DNA from: Erysipelothrix tonsillarum DSM 14972
Lineage (GTDB): Bacteria; Bacillota_I; Bacilli_A; Erysipelotrichales; Erysipelotrichaceae
Assembly: GCF_000373785.1 (NCBI RefSeq)
Contig: NZ_KB892378.1
Location: 248,001-312,000 of the forward strand
Direction: 5' to 3'
Length of the DNA: 64,000 nt
Shown: positions 15,866 through 25,312 of the stretch, one piece after another
Position numbering within the stretch: the stretch's first letter is position 1
Layout of the letters: each line of letters begins with the position of its first letter
Translations under genes and position numbers: made by a program
Notes under the pieces: model-generated
Told to the model about the DNA's origin: nothing
Database searches by the model: none
Seen by the model: the letters and a program-made list of their open reading frames with translations, nothing else

Positions 15866-16684
15866 TTAGTAACTGTAAATCAGTTTATCGCGCTCTTCAA
15901 GGTCTTTAATATAGACGGCAAAGACATAATCCGTGAGACTGAATTGAGCATACAAGGAGTTTGAAATTGCGGAAGGTTTTTTACTTACCTTAGCAGTGTA
16001 TAACGTTACATCCGCGATTTCCGCAAGTTTACTCGGTGCACGTCGGGTCATCACAATCGTTGGCACCCCATAAGACTGAGCGGTCTTAGTGATATCAATG
16101 ACTTGCTCTGAATTTCCGGAGTTTGAAATCCCCCAGAAGACGGCATTTGTGTGGAGTTGTGATAACATCATTTTCCCCATGCTCTCCTCTTGGATGAGTA
16201 GGACCGTTTTACCCACCCGCGTCCATTTCTGAAAAATATTATCGGCGGCAAGGCCTGAAAGACCAAGACCAAAGACAAAGATGACACTGGCATCTTTAAG
16301 CAAGGCTACGACTGATTCAACATTTTTATAATCAAGATGATTTAGGGTTTCTTCAATCGCGTGCTGTGATGATGCAAGTAAGATACGTTGTATTTCTAAA
16401 GGTTCTGAAGCTTCCAACAAAGTCTCAGGATTTTGATGTTGTCCTGATCCCAATTCATTGGACAGTTTAATTTTAAAGAGTTGAAAACTCTCACAACCAA
16501 TCTTCTTACACAACCGACTTACCGCAGCCGAACTGGTATCCGTATTCGAGGCCAAATCGTGAATCGTCATACCCGGTATAATTTCTGGCTGTTTTAATAT
16601 ATATGAAACAATACGTGTTTCCGTCTGTGTGAAGGTTTCCCTTAGATTTTTTAACGTCTCAATCACGCCAAATTCTTCGATCAT
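15866..16684 (-). CDS. RpiR-family regulator of the PTS operon
   Basis: The 272-residue protein has the RpiR helix-turn-helix (IHDLASNTDTSSAAVSRLCK, near 41-60) and a SIS domain (VIFVFGLGLSGLAADNIF near 130; VFWGISNSGNSEQVID near 178). It is the last gene after the PTS genes, 63 bases after IIB, so it probably senses the phosphorylated sugar brought in by this PTS. It is clearly a different protein from the sialic-acid RpiR but of the same architecture. Confidence 0.85.
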   Translation of the reverse strand: MIEEFGVIETLKNLRETFTQTETRIVSYILKQPEIIPGMTIHDLASNTDTSSAAVSRLCKKIGCESFQLFKIKLSNELGSGQHQNPETLLEASEPLEIQRILLASSQHAIEETLNHLDYKNVESVVALLKDASVIFVFGLGLSGLAADNIFQKWTRVGKTVLLIQEESMGKMMLSQLHTNAVFWGISNSGNSEQVIDITKTAQSYGVPTIVMTRRAPSKLAEIADVTLYTAKVSKKPSAISNSLYAQFSLTDYVFAVYIKDLEERDKLIYSY

Positions 16685-16747
16685 AGTATCCCATCCTTAC
16701 ATATATCAAATTATACTCGATATCGCTTACAATTGTAAGAACTATAA

Positions 16748-17062
16748 TTAAATCGTTGCGTTTATCAGTTGTTTGACTTGTGCCAGCAGTTTGGGACCAC
16801 CCAATGGAGAATAAGCCATGGGTTCAATTAATCCCACAGGTACACCGGCTTCCTCTGCAAAAGGGGCGAGTACTTTATAGCGATGCTTGATCTGAGGTGC
16901 TATCATCGCACAATCCCATTGATTTTTTATCTCATCTTCGAATTCTTGGGTGCTGACAGCTAAAACTTCCATCTCAATCCCCTGTTGGTGTGCTTCTTCT
17001 TTTAAAGCTTTTACTGCAATGGCACTGGACATGCCTTGCGAACATACAAATAGTACTCTCAT
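16748..17062 (-). CDS. PTS system IIB component, lactose/cellobiose family
   Basis: The 104-residue protein is a stand-alone EIIB. The phosphorylated Cys is at residue 7 in MRVLFVCSQGMSS, the usual family signature. EIIB takes phosphate from EIIA and passes it to the sugar during transport by EIIC. The gene sits 9 bases after IIC in the operon IIA-IIC-IIB. The sugar is likely a beta-linked disaccharide or N,N'-diacetylchitobiose, but no glycosidase is in the operon to settle it. Confidence 0.9.
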   Translation of the reverse strand: MRVLFVCSQGMSSAIAVKALKEEAHQQGIEMEVLAVSTQEFEDEIKNQWDCAMIAPQIKHRYKVLAPFAEEAGVPVGLIEPMAYSPLGGPKLLAQVKQLINATI

Positions 17063-17071
17063 ACAATCCTC

Positions 17072-18364
17072 CTATACAGCTTCTGCTGTTTTTTGTGCTA
17101 AGGTAGCTGCCTCTTCAGCAAGCATCTTTTTGTCATATGCTTTAACGAATGGATAATAAATAATAAAGGAAATTGCGATATTCACCAAGACCAAAATAAT
17201 TGCACGCCAATCCCCATTCGTTGAAAGAAAGGCCTTAATGGGTGCCGGAATCGCAAACGGTGTCACAACACTTACTTTGGATACCAATTCCAGTTTCATG
17301 GCAAAGTAGGTCACCGAAGAGGTAATCACTGGTCCAATGACAAAAGGAATTGCTAAGAGGGGATTTAAAACAATTGGAGCACCAAAGATTATCGGCTCAT
17401 TGATATTAAAAATACCTGGGATAATGGAGAGTTTCCCAATTTGTTTTAAATAAGTGGATTTTGACATCATAAATAAAACACATAAAGCCAAGGTACCTCC
17501 CGATCCGCCAATCCAAACAAAGAGATCAAAGAATCCTTCCGTCCCAATATTTTGGGCAACGCCACCTGCCGCAACGGCTGCGATATTTTGATCTAAAAGC
17601 AGCAACCAGAAAGGACGTAATAGAGATCCAATTACAGATACCCCATGAACACCTGATGCCCACAACAAACAAATAAAGAATGTTGGGAGTACAACCCCAA
17701 GATAACTATTTCCGGCAACATTAACCAGTGGTTCAAAGACTTTCATAATCATCTCATTAACATTAAATCCAAGAACAACTGTTACCAACCAAACAAGTGT
17801 AATGGTAATCATGCCGGGAATAATCGCTTCAAAAGAACGAGCAACCGACTCTGGAACTTGTTCTGGCATGCGAATGGTAATATTCTTTTCCTGACAGAAA
17901 CGTAAAATTTCTACAGCTACAATCATTGATAGAATGGCTGTAAACATACCACTTCCACCCAAATAGTTCATCGGTAAAACAAAGCCCAGTGCATCACCAT
18001 CCATCGTTTGAGCAACCGTTGGTACAATGGTCATTAAAAATGCCGCTAACGATAATGCTCCACCCGAAGTTTGGTCCAGTTTATAAGACTTGGCCAAAGA
18101 TGAACCCATGCCATATGCTGCATAAAGCGCCATTAACCCGGTAGTAATTCGGAATGGCAACATCATATTACCAATCCAAGGTTCAATAAATGACCGCCAT
18201 GCAGGAATTGGGAACATTACAATTAAAACAAAGAAACTACCAATCATAATTAAAGGCATCGTAGAGATAATACCATCACGGATTGCCCGTAGATAACGTT
18301 GCTCAGCGAGTGCAGACATCGGCGGAAGAAGTTTTTCTTCAATCCATGTAAATAATTTTTCCAT
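17072..18364 (-). CDS. PTS system IIC component, lactose/cellobiose family
   Basis: The 430-residue protein has about ten membrane segments and the conserved EIIC features: RDGIISTMPLIMIGSFFVL near 30-48, and GIFNINEPIIFGAPIVLNP near residue 315, where the NEP motif binds sugar. It is the membrane channel of the PTS encoded by the three-gene cluster. The gene lies 18 bases after IIA. Confidence 0.92.
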   Translation of the reverse strand: MEKLFTWIEEKLLPPMSALAEQRYLRAIRDGIISTMPLIMIGSFFVLIVMFPIPAWRSFIEPWIGNMMLPFRITTGLMALYAAYGMGSSLAKSYKLDQTSGGALSLAAFLMTIVPTVAQTMDGDALGFVLPMNYLGGSGMFTAILSMIVAVEILRFCQEKNITIRMPEQVPESVARSFEAIIPGMITITLVWLVTVVLGFNVNEMIMKVFEPLVNVAGNSYLGVVLPTFFICLLWASGVHGVSVIGSLLRPFWLLLLDQNIAAVAAGGVAQNIGTEGFFDLFVWIGGSGGTLALCVLFMMSKSTYLKQIGKLSIIPGIFNINEPIIFGAPIVLNPLLAIPFVIGPVITSSVTYFAMKLELVSKVSVVTPFAIPAPIKAFLSTNGDWRAIILVLVNIAISFIIYYPFVKAYDKKMLAEEAATLAQKTAEAV

Positions 18365-18382
18365 TTTTATTCGTTCTCCTTT

Positions 18383-18691
18383 TTAAACACAGTTTTCAAA
18401 ACGTTCTAACATTCGAATCATCGCTTCAATTAATGACTTTGCTTCCATGGCTGTCATTAAATGATCTTGCGCATGTACCATCAAGAGCGAAACCGAAGCC
18501 CCTTTGCCTTCAGTTTCGGCTTGAATCAACTCTGCTTGAACTTGATGCGAAGCTTTTAAATATTGATCCGCTTCCGCAAGGTACACTTTTGCTTGGTCAA
18601 AATCACCAGATTCTGCGGCTTCCAACGCTTCGTAGGCAAGACTTTTTGCAGTTCCACCCAGACTGATAATTTGAAATATGATTTCATCCAT
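18383..18691 (-). CDS. PTS system IIA component, lactose/cellobiose family
   Basis: The 102-residue helical protein matches EIIA of the lac/chb type. The phosphorylated His lies in LLMVHAQDHLMTAMEAK near residue 74, with the conserved Asp (QDH) beside it, which in homologues helps bind a metal in the trimer. It is the first gene of the operon, downstream of a cre site, so glucose should repress the operon. Confidence 0.9.
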   Translation of the reverse strand: MDEIIFQIISLGGTAKSLAYEALEAAESGDFDQAKVYLAEADQYLKASHQVQAELIQAETEGKGASVSLLMVHAQDHLMTAMEAKSLIEAMIRMLERFENCV

Positions 18692-18772
18692 AGTTGTAAC
18701 CCCTTTCTTTCCGATACTCTACCACGATATGTAAATATATTTCAAGTTCTAAATATACTCTTGGTACTTTAT

Positions 18773-18810
18773 TTCATAATTTGGTCTTTTTGTGATGTAA
18801 ACGTTATCAT
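18773..18810 (-). promoter_or_regulatory. cre site overlapping the PTS operon promoter
   Basis: The sequence ATGTAAACGTTATCAT (18795-18810) fits the cre consensus. On the minus strand it overlaps a possible -35 TTTACA (18796-18801), with a weak -10 TATGAA (18773-18778) 17 bases away. The cre match is stronger than the promoter call. Confidence 0.65.
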
Positions 18811-18836
18811 TTATGACATTTAGTACCGTAATAACA

Positions 18837-18862
18837 TAAAAAAACAGCTTTTCAGCTGTTTA
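18837..18862 (-). terminator. Rho-independent terminator of the esterase gene
   Basis: AAACAGCT and AGCTGTTT form the stem; on the minus strand a T-run follows. It lies just past the stop of the gene ending at 18872. Confidence 0.85.
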
Positions 18863-18871
18863 AAGACGCAT

Positions 18872-19654
18872 TTAGAAAAATTCTTTGAACGCACGCAGAG
18901 TACCCAATTCCCAAAACGGCCATGAATGATCGCCCGCTTTAGTATAATGGACGGTAACTTCGACAACATCACTCAAATCAGCAACAAATTGTTTCACTTC
19001 CGCTACCGGCACTGCCTCATCCGACTCACCACTCATTACAAAAAATGATACAGGTAGGTCTTTCGATTGATAGGCAGTGAGCTGGGATTTTGGATGTTCC
19101 GCATCCCACCGATTATGATCGAAATTTCCATGCTCATCACGGAATACATGCCAATCATACGTAACGGTTTCAGGCGTCATCGTATGCCAAACGGCAGGAG
19201 ACAGAGCCATTACTTTTGAAAATAATTCTGGATAACGAAGTCCTAAATTGCTAGCACCGTATCCCCCCATCGAGAGCCCCCCTATATAACGACGATCTCT
19301 ATTTGGTGACAATCCCATCCGTTTTTCAACCGTTGGGATCAAATCTTCGATAATCGCCGTCTCCATTTTAAAATTGGGACTGTCTACATAAAACGAATTC
19401 AATCCATCCACAAAAATAACAACACACTTTGAAACCTCGCCCGCCTCAATCATTTCATCCAAGTAAGTTGGAAGCGGAAAACGTTCCGATAAATTGCGAT
19501 GATTTCCAGTTGCGCCATGTAATAAATAAACCACCGGTAATGAAGCCATGGCTTCATGCGCTTCTAAATATGGACAATAAGCACTGTAATTCCAATCAAA
19601 CTTCAATGATGGTGAATAGATTGTACCATCAATCATTACCCCTTGCTTTTTCAT
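18872..19654 (-). CDS. Esterase D/FrmB-like alpha/beta hydrolase
   Basis: The 260-residue protein has the alpha/beta-hydrolase core: VVYLLHGATGNHRNL with the oxyanion HG, the nucleophile Ser in YIGGLSMGGYGAS near residue 120, an Asp in MSGESDEAVP near 222, and the catalytic His in KAGDHSWPFW near 245. It resembles acetyl-esterases and S-formylglutathione hydrolases; in streptococci such enzymes (EstA type) deacetylate sugars. No signal peptide is seen. It is transcribed alone, upstream of the PTS operon but separated from it by a terminator. Confidence 0.85.
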   Translation of the reverse strand: MKKQGVMIDGTIYSPSLKFDWNYSAYCPYLEAHEAMASLPVVYLLHGATGNHRNLSERFPLPTYLDEMIEAGEVSKCVVIFVDGLNSFYVDSPNFKMETAIIEDLIPTVEKRMGLSPNRDRRYIGGLSMGGYGASNLGLRYPELFSKVMALSPAVWHTMTPETVTYDWHVFRDEHGNFDHNRWDAEHPKSQLTAYQSKDLPVSFFVMSGESDEAVPVAEVKQFVADLSDVVEVTVHYTKAGDHSWPFWELGTLRAFKEFF

Positions 19655-19757
19655 AAGAACCCTCTTTTCATCTTGAAATCTTTATATCATGGCTACTGCA
19701 TATGTGTCAACGAAAGCTTCTATATTTGTAATATAATTACAGTTATTATAAAATAAC

Positions 19758-19806
19758 TTGAAATTATATTTTAGTTTCAGTATACTCAAATTGTAAACGA
19801 TTACAT
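19758..19806 (+). promoter_or_regulatory. Promoter and cre site of the LPXTG glycosidase-like gene
   Basis: -35 TTGAAA (19758-19763) and -10 TATACT (19781-19786) are 17 bases apart. The cre sequence TTGTAAACGATTACAT (19791-19806) fits the consensus fully and lies downstream of the -10 box, as at nanA, so repression by roadblock is likely. Confidence 0.75.
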
Positions 19807-19816
19807 GGAGGACACT

Positions 19817-22213
19817 ATGAAAAAAATGTTACGTTTCGTTTGTATTTCAACTCTATGTGTTTCGATGGTCACACCCGTGGCCGCAGAATCACAGTCTAAG
19901 CCACTGTATGAATACGGTGAGCTTTCCGATGGTTCCTATGGTTATAAGGAGGATCACCCAGTGATGTATTATGATGGTTCCGACGAACCGATTCATATTC
20001 CAACGCAATATGTACAACAGAAAGAACAATTCAAGTCCGGTTGGATTGCAACCATCTTCAGTTTAAACATGCCTTTGGTTGAGGATGGTCAGGCTTTTAA
20101 AGAGGCCTATCTCAAACGCTTGGATGACTATAAGGACTGGAACATGAATGCCATGATTTTCCAAGTACGTCCCTTATTGGATGCCTTCTACCCTTCCAAA
20201 ATCAATCCTACTTCTCAATATTTAAGTGGACAACAAGGGGTTGATGTGGACTTTGGTTTTGATCCGCTAGCTTGGATGATCGAAGAAACACACCAAGCAG
20301 GTATGGAGTACCACGCATGGTTTAATCCTTATCGAGTAACAAATTTAAGCCTTGAACGTCTTACAGACATCGGCGATAAAACGGTTGAAGACTTTAGCGT
20401 TAAAGAACACATTCAACTTCTACATGAACGCGGTATCTTAGCGGATAACAACTTTGCCGTTTTACATCCTGAAACCGTGATACGGTTTGACGGTAAACTC
20501 ATTTTGAATCCAGGACTTCCAGAAGTGGTAGACCATGTGAATGAAACCATTAAAGAAGTGATTGAAAACTATGATGTGGATGCCATTCACTTTGACGACT
20601 ATTTTTATCCTTATGGTAATGCCGGTGGATTTGAACAAGCACCCGATTTAGAAACATTTAAACGCTACGGACAAGACTTTGAACAGTCTGAGAAAGGCTT
20701 TGAAGCATGGCGTCGTGCAAATACAACGACTTTAATAAAAACCTTGCATGATACGATTGGTGAACATAATCAAGCGACTGGAAATTCGGTCCAACTTGGC
20801 ATCAGTCCTTTTGGGATTTGGGAGCATTACGACAATGATCCGCGCGGATCGCATACCCCTGTTTCATCTTCCGCAACCTATTCAAAATCAGTCTTTGCGG
20901 ATACCTATCAATGGGTTCAAGATGAAATTATTGATTACATCGCACCCCAAATTTATTGGAACTTCTCAACCGCGGCAGCACCTTATGGCGAACTCGCACG
21001 TTGGTGGAGCAGTATTGCGGAAGGTAAAAACGTACACGTCTATGTTGGGCATGCAAACTATAAGAATTTGGATGCATCCAGTTGGGATAAAACATGGTTG
21101 AATCCTGAAGAAATCAATAACCAAATGCACTTCAACCAAACCTTAGACAACATTCACGGAAGCTCATTATATAGTTATACCCATATGGTCAAAGGCGATG
21201 TAGCAAGTGCCAAAAACCCGGCTGGCCAACAAGCTGTGAATGATGCAATCGACATCCTTAAAAATGATTCTTTCAAAGTCGGATCACTTACCCCCGCCAA
21301 ACCGTGGTTGGCTCAATCCGCCGTTAACCCCGTTGATCAAGCAACACTCAATGGTAATACCCTTTCATGGCGCGATAGTCAAAATCAACACGGCCGTTTT
21401 TATGTCATCTATCAAGGTTCCCAAGATGCTTCAGTCGATGCCATCCTTGCAAACCCTGAGAATATTATAAAACGAACTATGGTACGTCCAGAACAAACAG
21501 ATTATGAAATTGAACTATCACAATCTAAAGGACTCAAAACCATCATCACCGTCTTGGATAAGGCGTTTGTGGAATCAGATCCAGTCGTCGCTTCAACACC
21601 TGTAAGGATTGAAAAAGATGACGCCATTGCCAAGGACTTCCTTGGTGATATCCATATTGATAGTAGCGATAACGCATTTAATGAGCCCTATCATTTTAAA
21701 TTTAAACAAGTTTCACTTTCCGAAAGCCTAATAACGCAACTCATGGATACACTAAAAGATATGTTGCGTGCTGAGCATCTTGAAATGGGACGCGCTACCA
21801 TCATCGATATTAATCCCCTAAGTGACGATGAAACACCTTTAAGTGCTAACGATGAAGCACGTTTCACAATTACCTTGCCACTGCCTCAATCCCTTGAAGG
21901 AGCACAAAATATAAAGGTTTATCATTTTGCACAGGATGGCAGCGTTGAAGCAATGGATACGCAATTTAAAGACGACACCATTGAATTTAAGACCGATCAC
22001 TTCAGTCACTTTGCTTTGGTGGAGATCCTTGAACGTCCTGAGGAACCCGTCAAACCCGAAACAAAACCAGAACCAAAACCTGAGGATCATAAACCAGAAA
22101 CACCGACTACCGAAAAACTACCGGCAACCGGTCAATCCCCTCGAACCCTCACCACGATAGGTCTTCCCCTTGCATTTGCAGGTCTTGTCTTATTAAAACG
22201 GAAAAAAGATTAA
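19817..22213 (+). CDS. Sortase-anchored GHL10 (DUF187) glycosyl hydrolase-like surface protein
   Basis: The start is ATG 19817, behind TGGAGG; an earlier ATG at 19805 is part of that ribosome site. The product of about 798 residues has a signal peptide (MKKMLRFV to VAAES), a GHL10 TIM-barrel domain (about 50-480; GWIATIFSLNMP, MIFQVRPLLDAFYPS, EYHAWFNPYR, DVDAIHFDDYFYPY, LGISPFGIWEH, IAPQIYWNF), beta-rich modules, a proline/lysine spacer (KPEPKPEDHKPE) and the anchor LPATG, a hydrophobic segment and KRKKD. Related GHL10 proteins act on glycans or peptidoglycan; the substrate is unknown. Sortase would link it to the wall. A cre site implies control by carbon source. Confidence 0.88.
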   Translation: MKKMLRFVCISTLCVSMVTPVAAESQSKPLYEYGELSDGSYGYKEDHPVMYYDGSDEPIHIPTQYVQQKEQFKSGWIATIFSLNMPLVEDGQAFKEAYLKRLDDYKDWNMNAMIFQVRPLLDAFYPSKINPTSQYLSGQQGVDVDFGFDPLAWMIEETHQAGMEYHAWFNPYRVTNLSLERLTDIGDKTVEDFSVKEHIQLLHERGILADNNFAVLHPETVIRFDGKLILNPGLPEVVDHVNETIKEVIENYDVDAIHFDDYFYPYGNAGGFEQAPDLETFKRYGQDFEQSEKGFEAWRRANTTTLIKTLHDTIGEHNQATGNSVQLGISPFGIWEHYDNDPRGSHTPVSSSATYSKSVFADTYQWVQDEIIDYIAPQIYWNFSTAAAPYGELARWWSSIAEGKNVHVYVGHANYKNLDASSWDKTWLNPEEINNQMHFNQTLDNIHGSSLYSYTHMVKGDVASAKNPAGQQAVNDAIDILKNDSFKVGSLTPAKPWLAQSAVNPVDQATLNGNTLSWRDSQNQHGRFYVIYQGSQDASVDAILANPENIIKRTMVRPEQTDYEIELSQSKGLKTIITVLDKAFVESDPVVASTPVRIEKDDAIAKDFLGDIHIDSSDNAFNEPYHFKFKQVSLSESLITQLMDTLKDMLRAEHLEMGRATIIDINPLSDDETPLSANDEARFTITLPLPQSLEGAQNIKVYHFAQDGSVEAMDTQFKDDTIEFKTDHFSHFALVEILERPEEPVKPETKPEPKPEDHKPETPTTEKLPATGQSPRTLTTIGLPLAFAGLVLLKRKKD

Positions 22214-22246
22214 AAAAAAGCGGTCTACTTAAAGACCGCTTTTGCT
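22214..22246. terminator. Bidirectional Rho-independent terminator
   Basis: AAAAGCGGTCT pairs with AGACCGCTTTT, between two convergent genes whose ends it overlaps. Confidence 0.88.
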
Positions 22247-22692
22247 TGGCTATACCACGCCTCAAAGGTTTGGAGAACATTTGGGTATTCATGCTCCGTA
22301 ATCACAAGTGACTCAACCTTCGCGTTTCCAACCCATTGAAGAGTCAGGGATTGTTCATCCTTAAAAACGGAAGTGATGGTGTTGGGTTCAATGTGGGTTA
22401 TCTGTTTCCCTTGTTTTAACGTTATCCGTTCATCATCAAAACGCAGATCATGCTTCCGCAATTTACGATAGTGATACTGGGCCAGCATAATTAGTAAATA
22501 TGCCATGAGCCCCATCATAATTAAACCACTGACATAAAGTACCGGCTTGATTTCCGTAAAATCAGTTACCATACCAAAAATAATATAAAGCATTGCGATA
22601 ATAAGAATAAACGAACAAGAACAGCATAGGGTTGAAATCCGTTTAAATTGATCTTTTAAGGGTTTATTTAAAATAGTTTTTGGGAAATTCAT
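22225..22692 (-). CDS. Membrane protein with C-terminal PH-like domain (hypothetical)
   Basis: The 155-residue protein has two membrane segments (about 22-45 and 52-72) followed by a beta-rich cytosolic domain (RFDDERITLKQGKQITHIEP). This layout resembles YcxB-like proteins, but no diagnostic motif is seen. The function is unknown and the gene is monocistronic. Confidence 0.55.
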   Translation of the reverse strand: MNFPKTILNKPLKDQFKRISTLCCSCSFILIIAMLYIIFGMVTDFTEIKPVLYVSGLIMMGLMAYLLIMLAQYHYRKLRKHDLRFDDERITLKQGKQITHIEPNTITSVFKDEQSLTLQWVGNAKVESLVITEHEYPNVLQTFEAWYSQAKAVFK

Positions 22693-22790
22693 AGGTCACC
22701 TCTTGTATTATTATCTCATAATTTTAAGTCTTCTTGAAACATCTTTTAAAATAGCCTATGATGATTGTAAAGAAACAGAGAGGTAAAAAG

Positions 22791-23288
22791 ATGAAACCAC
22801 AACCTTATCAAGAGGAAATTTTTGATTTATTGAACGAACTCAATATTCCCTATCGTGAAGATCACCATAAACCCATTTTTTCGGTAGAATCTGATGACTT
22901 GGATATTCCAGGCCCTCAAGTTAAGTACTTGCTTTTACAGCCTAAAAAATCAGATGAATATTTTTTAGTAGTGGCTCACGATGAAGTCCACCCCGACTTG
23001 AAACAGCTCGCCTACGATCTCGGTACGAAGCGGCTTTCTTTTCCTTCAAATGAGGCAATGAAAAACTTGCTTGGCATAGAATTTGGTTCGCTCACAATGT
23101 TATCATTGATTGCAGATACCAATCATAAAGTGACGCCGGTTTTCGATACTGCAATTGATCGGGACGACACGATTGGCTTATTAGCCAATAATAATACCAT
23201 CACCTTGACCTTACAGGTAAAAGATGTTGAGAAGTACCTCAATCATTTAGGGTATACACCCCGCTATATTGAATTGATTCAAAAATAA
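22791..23288 (+). CDS. YbaK/ProX-type aminoacyl-tRNA deacylase-like protein (copy 1)
   Basis: The start is ATG 22791, after GAGAGG; upstream ATGs at 22758 and 22761 lack a ribosome site. The 165-residue single-domain protein matches the PrdX/ProXp branch of YbaK enzymes, which hydrolyse mischarged tRNA-Pro or related tRNAs: YREDHHKPIFSVE near 18-30, GPQVKYLLLQPKK with the conserved Lys, LGTKRLSFPSNEAM, GIEFGSLTMLSLIAD. A close paralogue lies at 25313-25813. Free amino-acid sensing, as proposed for PrdX in clostridia, is also possible. Confidence 0.82.
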   Translation: MKPQPYQEEIFDLLNELNIPYREDHHKPIFSVESDDLDIPGPQVKYLLLQPKKSDEYFLVVAHDEVHPDLKQLAYDLGTKRLSFPSNEAMKNLLGIEFGSLTMLSLIADTNHKVTPVFDTAIDRDDTIGLLANNNTITLTLQVKDVEKYLNHLGYTPRYIELIQK

Positions 23289-23314
23289 AAGGCCTTTTCA
23301 AAGGCCTTTTTTAG
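23287..23314. terminator. Bidirectional Rho-independent terminator
   Basis: AAAGGCCTT pairs with AAGGCCTTT around TTC, with flanking A- and T-runs. Confidence 0.88.
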
Positions 23315-23802
23315 TGATATACCATTTCAAATTCCAGTAATTCCGTATCTTGTGTTTTTAACGTAAACCCTAAGTCTGTCAATAAATGAATGGACGGTGC
23401 ATTATGAGGAATTGTGTACGCTACAATGCGTTTCACCTCTAATTGACGAAATGCATATTCAATTAAAGCCTCACTGACTTCCTTGCCAATCCCTTTTTGT
23501 TGGTAGGTCTGACGTAAAATCCAACCCATTTCATAGGTTTTGAGAGCATCCCCTACATCTTCAGGTTCTAATTGATGAAAAATGACGTGACCAATTGCTT
23601 CCTCACAAGTGCGGTCTTCAATCGCAAAAAGCGGTGGGTTTTCAATCAAACAATAAGCATTAAGAAATGATTTGATGGTTTCATCGTCCATTACTGGCTC
23701 AATATACTTCATCACCGCAGAATCTTGCAGCCACGATTTCGCATAATTAAAATCATCATCTTCAAAGGGCCTAATAATACATTGCTTTGTTATGAGTTTC
23801 AT
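23311..23802 (-). CDS. GNAT-family N-acetyltransferase (RimJ/RimL type)
   Basis: The 163-residue GNAT protein has CIIRPFEDDDFNYAKSWL at the start, EAIGHVIFHQL, and motif A as MGWILRQTYQQKGIGKEVS near residues 92-110, followed by VKRIVAYTIPHNAPSIHLL and LGFTLKTQ. The pattern fits the RimJ/RimL group, which acetylates protein N-termini or small molecules. The substrate is unknown. It is monocistronic and ends at a shared terminator. Confidence 0.85.
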   Translation of the reverse strand: MKLITKQCIIRPFEDDDFNYAKSWLQDSAVMKYIEPVMDDETIKSFLNAYCLIENPPLFAIEDRTCEEAIGHVIFHQLEPEDVGDALKTYEMGWILRQTYQQKGIGKEVSEALIEYAFRQLEVKRIVAYTIPHNAPSIHLLTDLGFTLKTQDTELLEFEMVYH

Positions 23803-23849
23803 AATTCACCTCGTACATATCATATCAAATACTTTGCGATTTACATGTA

Positions 23850-25163
23850 TTACGCATGAAAATCTATATCCAGGCACCGCATCTTTTTCCAATACACAAA
23901 CAAGGCATAAAGAAACACACAACTTTGTGCTAATGGTACGGATAACCACACACCGTTTAAGCCAAAGCGTTGGGGCAGCACAAATAATAACAGAAGCGTG
24001 GTGATAATCGGTTCACTGTAAATAAGACAATAAGCTTGACGGTTATCGCGCGTCGCATAAGCGTAAGACGTAGTTACACGTAGAAAGGCAATTGGTATGA
24101 GCCCTATTAAAAATAGGGGCAAGACTTCCCCAATCATCAAGGCAACCTCATCGGAAGCGCCAAAGAAGCCTGGGATTTTAAACCGAAGCAGATATAAAAG
24201 AACCATGCTAAACGATGCAACCCCCAATGAAAAACGTACCGCAATGGAGATGAGCGTTTTCAACTTCCCCGTATCGTTTTTACCGTAGTAACGACTGAGC
24301 AGCGGTTGACATCCATCACCAATCCCTTGAAGGATTAATTGAACACTGAAGATAACATAACAAATAACACCATAACTTGCCGCGGCAACATCACCGCCGT
24401 ATTGAATCGCTGTTTTATTGAGCACAATAATCATCAAGTTTGGTGATAGAATTAATCCAAAAGGAGAGATGGATACTTTAAGAATCTGACCGATCGCTTG
24501 AGTCAGCGATAACCGCTTGGACTTGGAAGTCTTTACGAACGGAACATGTTTGAACATATAGCCAACACACATAAGCATCGTGAGAGCCTGACCTATTATG
24601 GTCGCATAGCCAGCCCCGGCGGTTCCAAGTTTTAAAATTGAAACAAAATAGCCATCTAAGACAACATTGGTGATAAATCCTAAAATCATTGCCACCATGG
24701 CAAAGACAGTGCCACCATAATTTCTAATAATGGGCACAAGTCCTGTTGATAGAATTTGAAATACTGAAAAGATAATAATAATTCGAATGTAATCTGCAGC
24801 ATAATCAAATAAGCGTCCTTCGGCTCCAAAAAATTTTAGAATTGAAGGGTATGTTCCAAATAACACAATAAGGGAAAAAAGAGAAACAACCACCAATAAT
24901 CCAATGGTCGTTTTAAGATAGACGGATTGTTCTTGTTTATTTTCCGATCCCATAGCAATACCGATCTGGATGGCACCTGCAAGCCCAATTCCTGTTCCCA
25001 ATGCTTGGATTAGCGATGTAATCGGATATGCAAGATTAATTCCCGCAATCCCTAAATCCCCAACATTTTGACCAATAAACCAACCATCTACAATGGCATA
25101 TAATCCCGAAAAAGCAAATGCAAGCATCGCTGGAAGTACATTGCGATAAAACTCTTTACGCAT
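23850..25163 (-). CDS. MATE-family efflux protein (second copy)
   Basis: The 437-residue protein has twelve membrane segments, with the MATE signature AFAFSGLYAIVDGWFIGQNVG near 16-36 and QGIGDGCQPLLSRYYGKND near 280. It is a distant relative of the MATE gene at 14490. Substrate is unknown. The gene diverges from the second YbaK-type gene, as copy 1 lies near the GNAT gene, but no shared operon is evident. Confidence 0.9.
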   Translation of the reverse strand: MRKEFYRNVLPAMLAFAFSGLYAIVDGWFIGQNVGDLGIAGINLAYPITSLIQALGTGIGLAGAIQIGIAMGSENKQEQSVYLKTTIGLLVVVSLFSLIVLFGTYPSILKFFGAEGRLFDYAADYIRIIIIFSVFQILSTGLVPIIRNYGGTVFAMVAMILGFITNVVLDGYFVSILKLGTAGAGYATIIGQALTMLMCVGYMFKHVPFVKTSKSKRLSLTQAIGQILKVSISPFGLILSPNLMIIVLNKTAIQYGGDVAAASYGVICYVIFSVQLILQGIGDGCQPLLSRYYGKNDTGKLKTLISIAVRFSLGVASFSMVLLYLLRFKIPGFFGASDEVALMIGEVLPLFLIGLIPIAFLRVTTSYAYATRDNRQAYCLIYSEPIITTLLLLFVLPQRFGLNGVWLSVPLAQSCVFLYALFVYWKKMRCLDIDFHA

Positions 25164-25312
25164 AAAATTAAACCTCTATTATTTTCTAAGCATAAGCATA
25201 AGTATAGCAGATATTTTTTACATCGCAATCCAGAATATTCCGCAAGAACGTTCCTTGTAATCACGCGATTGTTACGTTAACATAATAGTATAGAAGAAAA
25301 AGGAGCAATAGA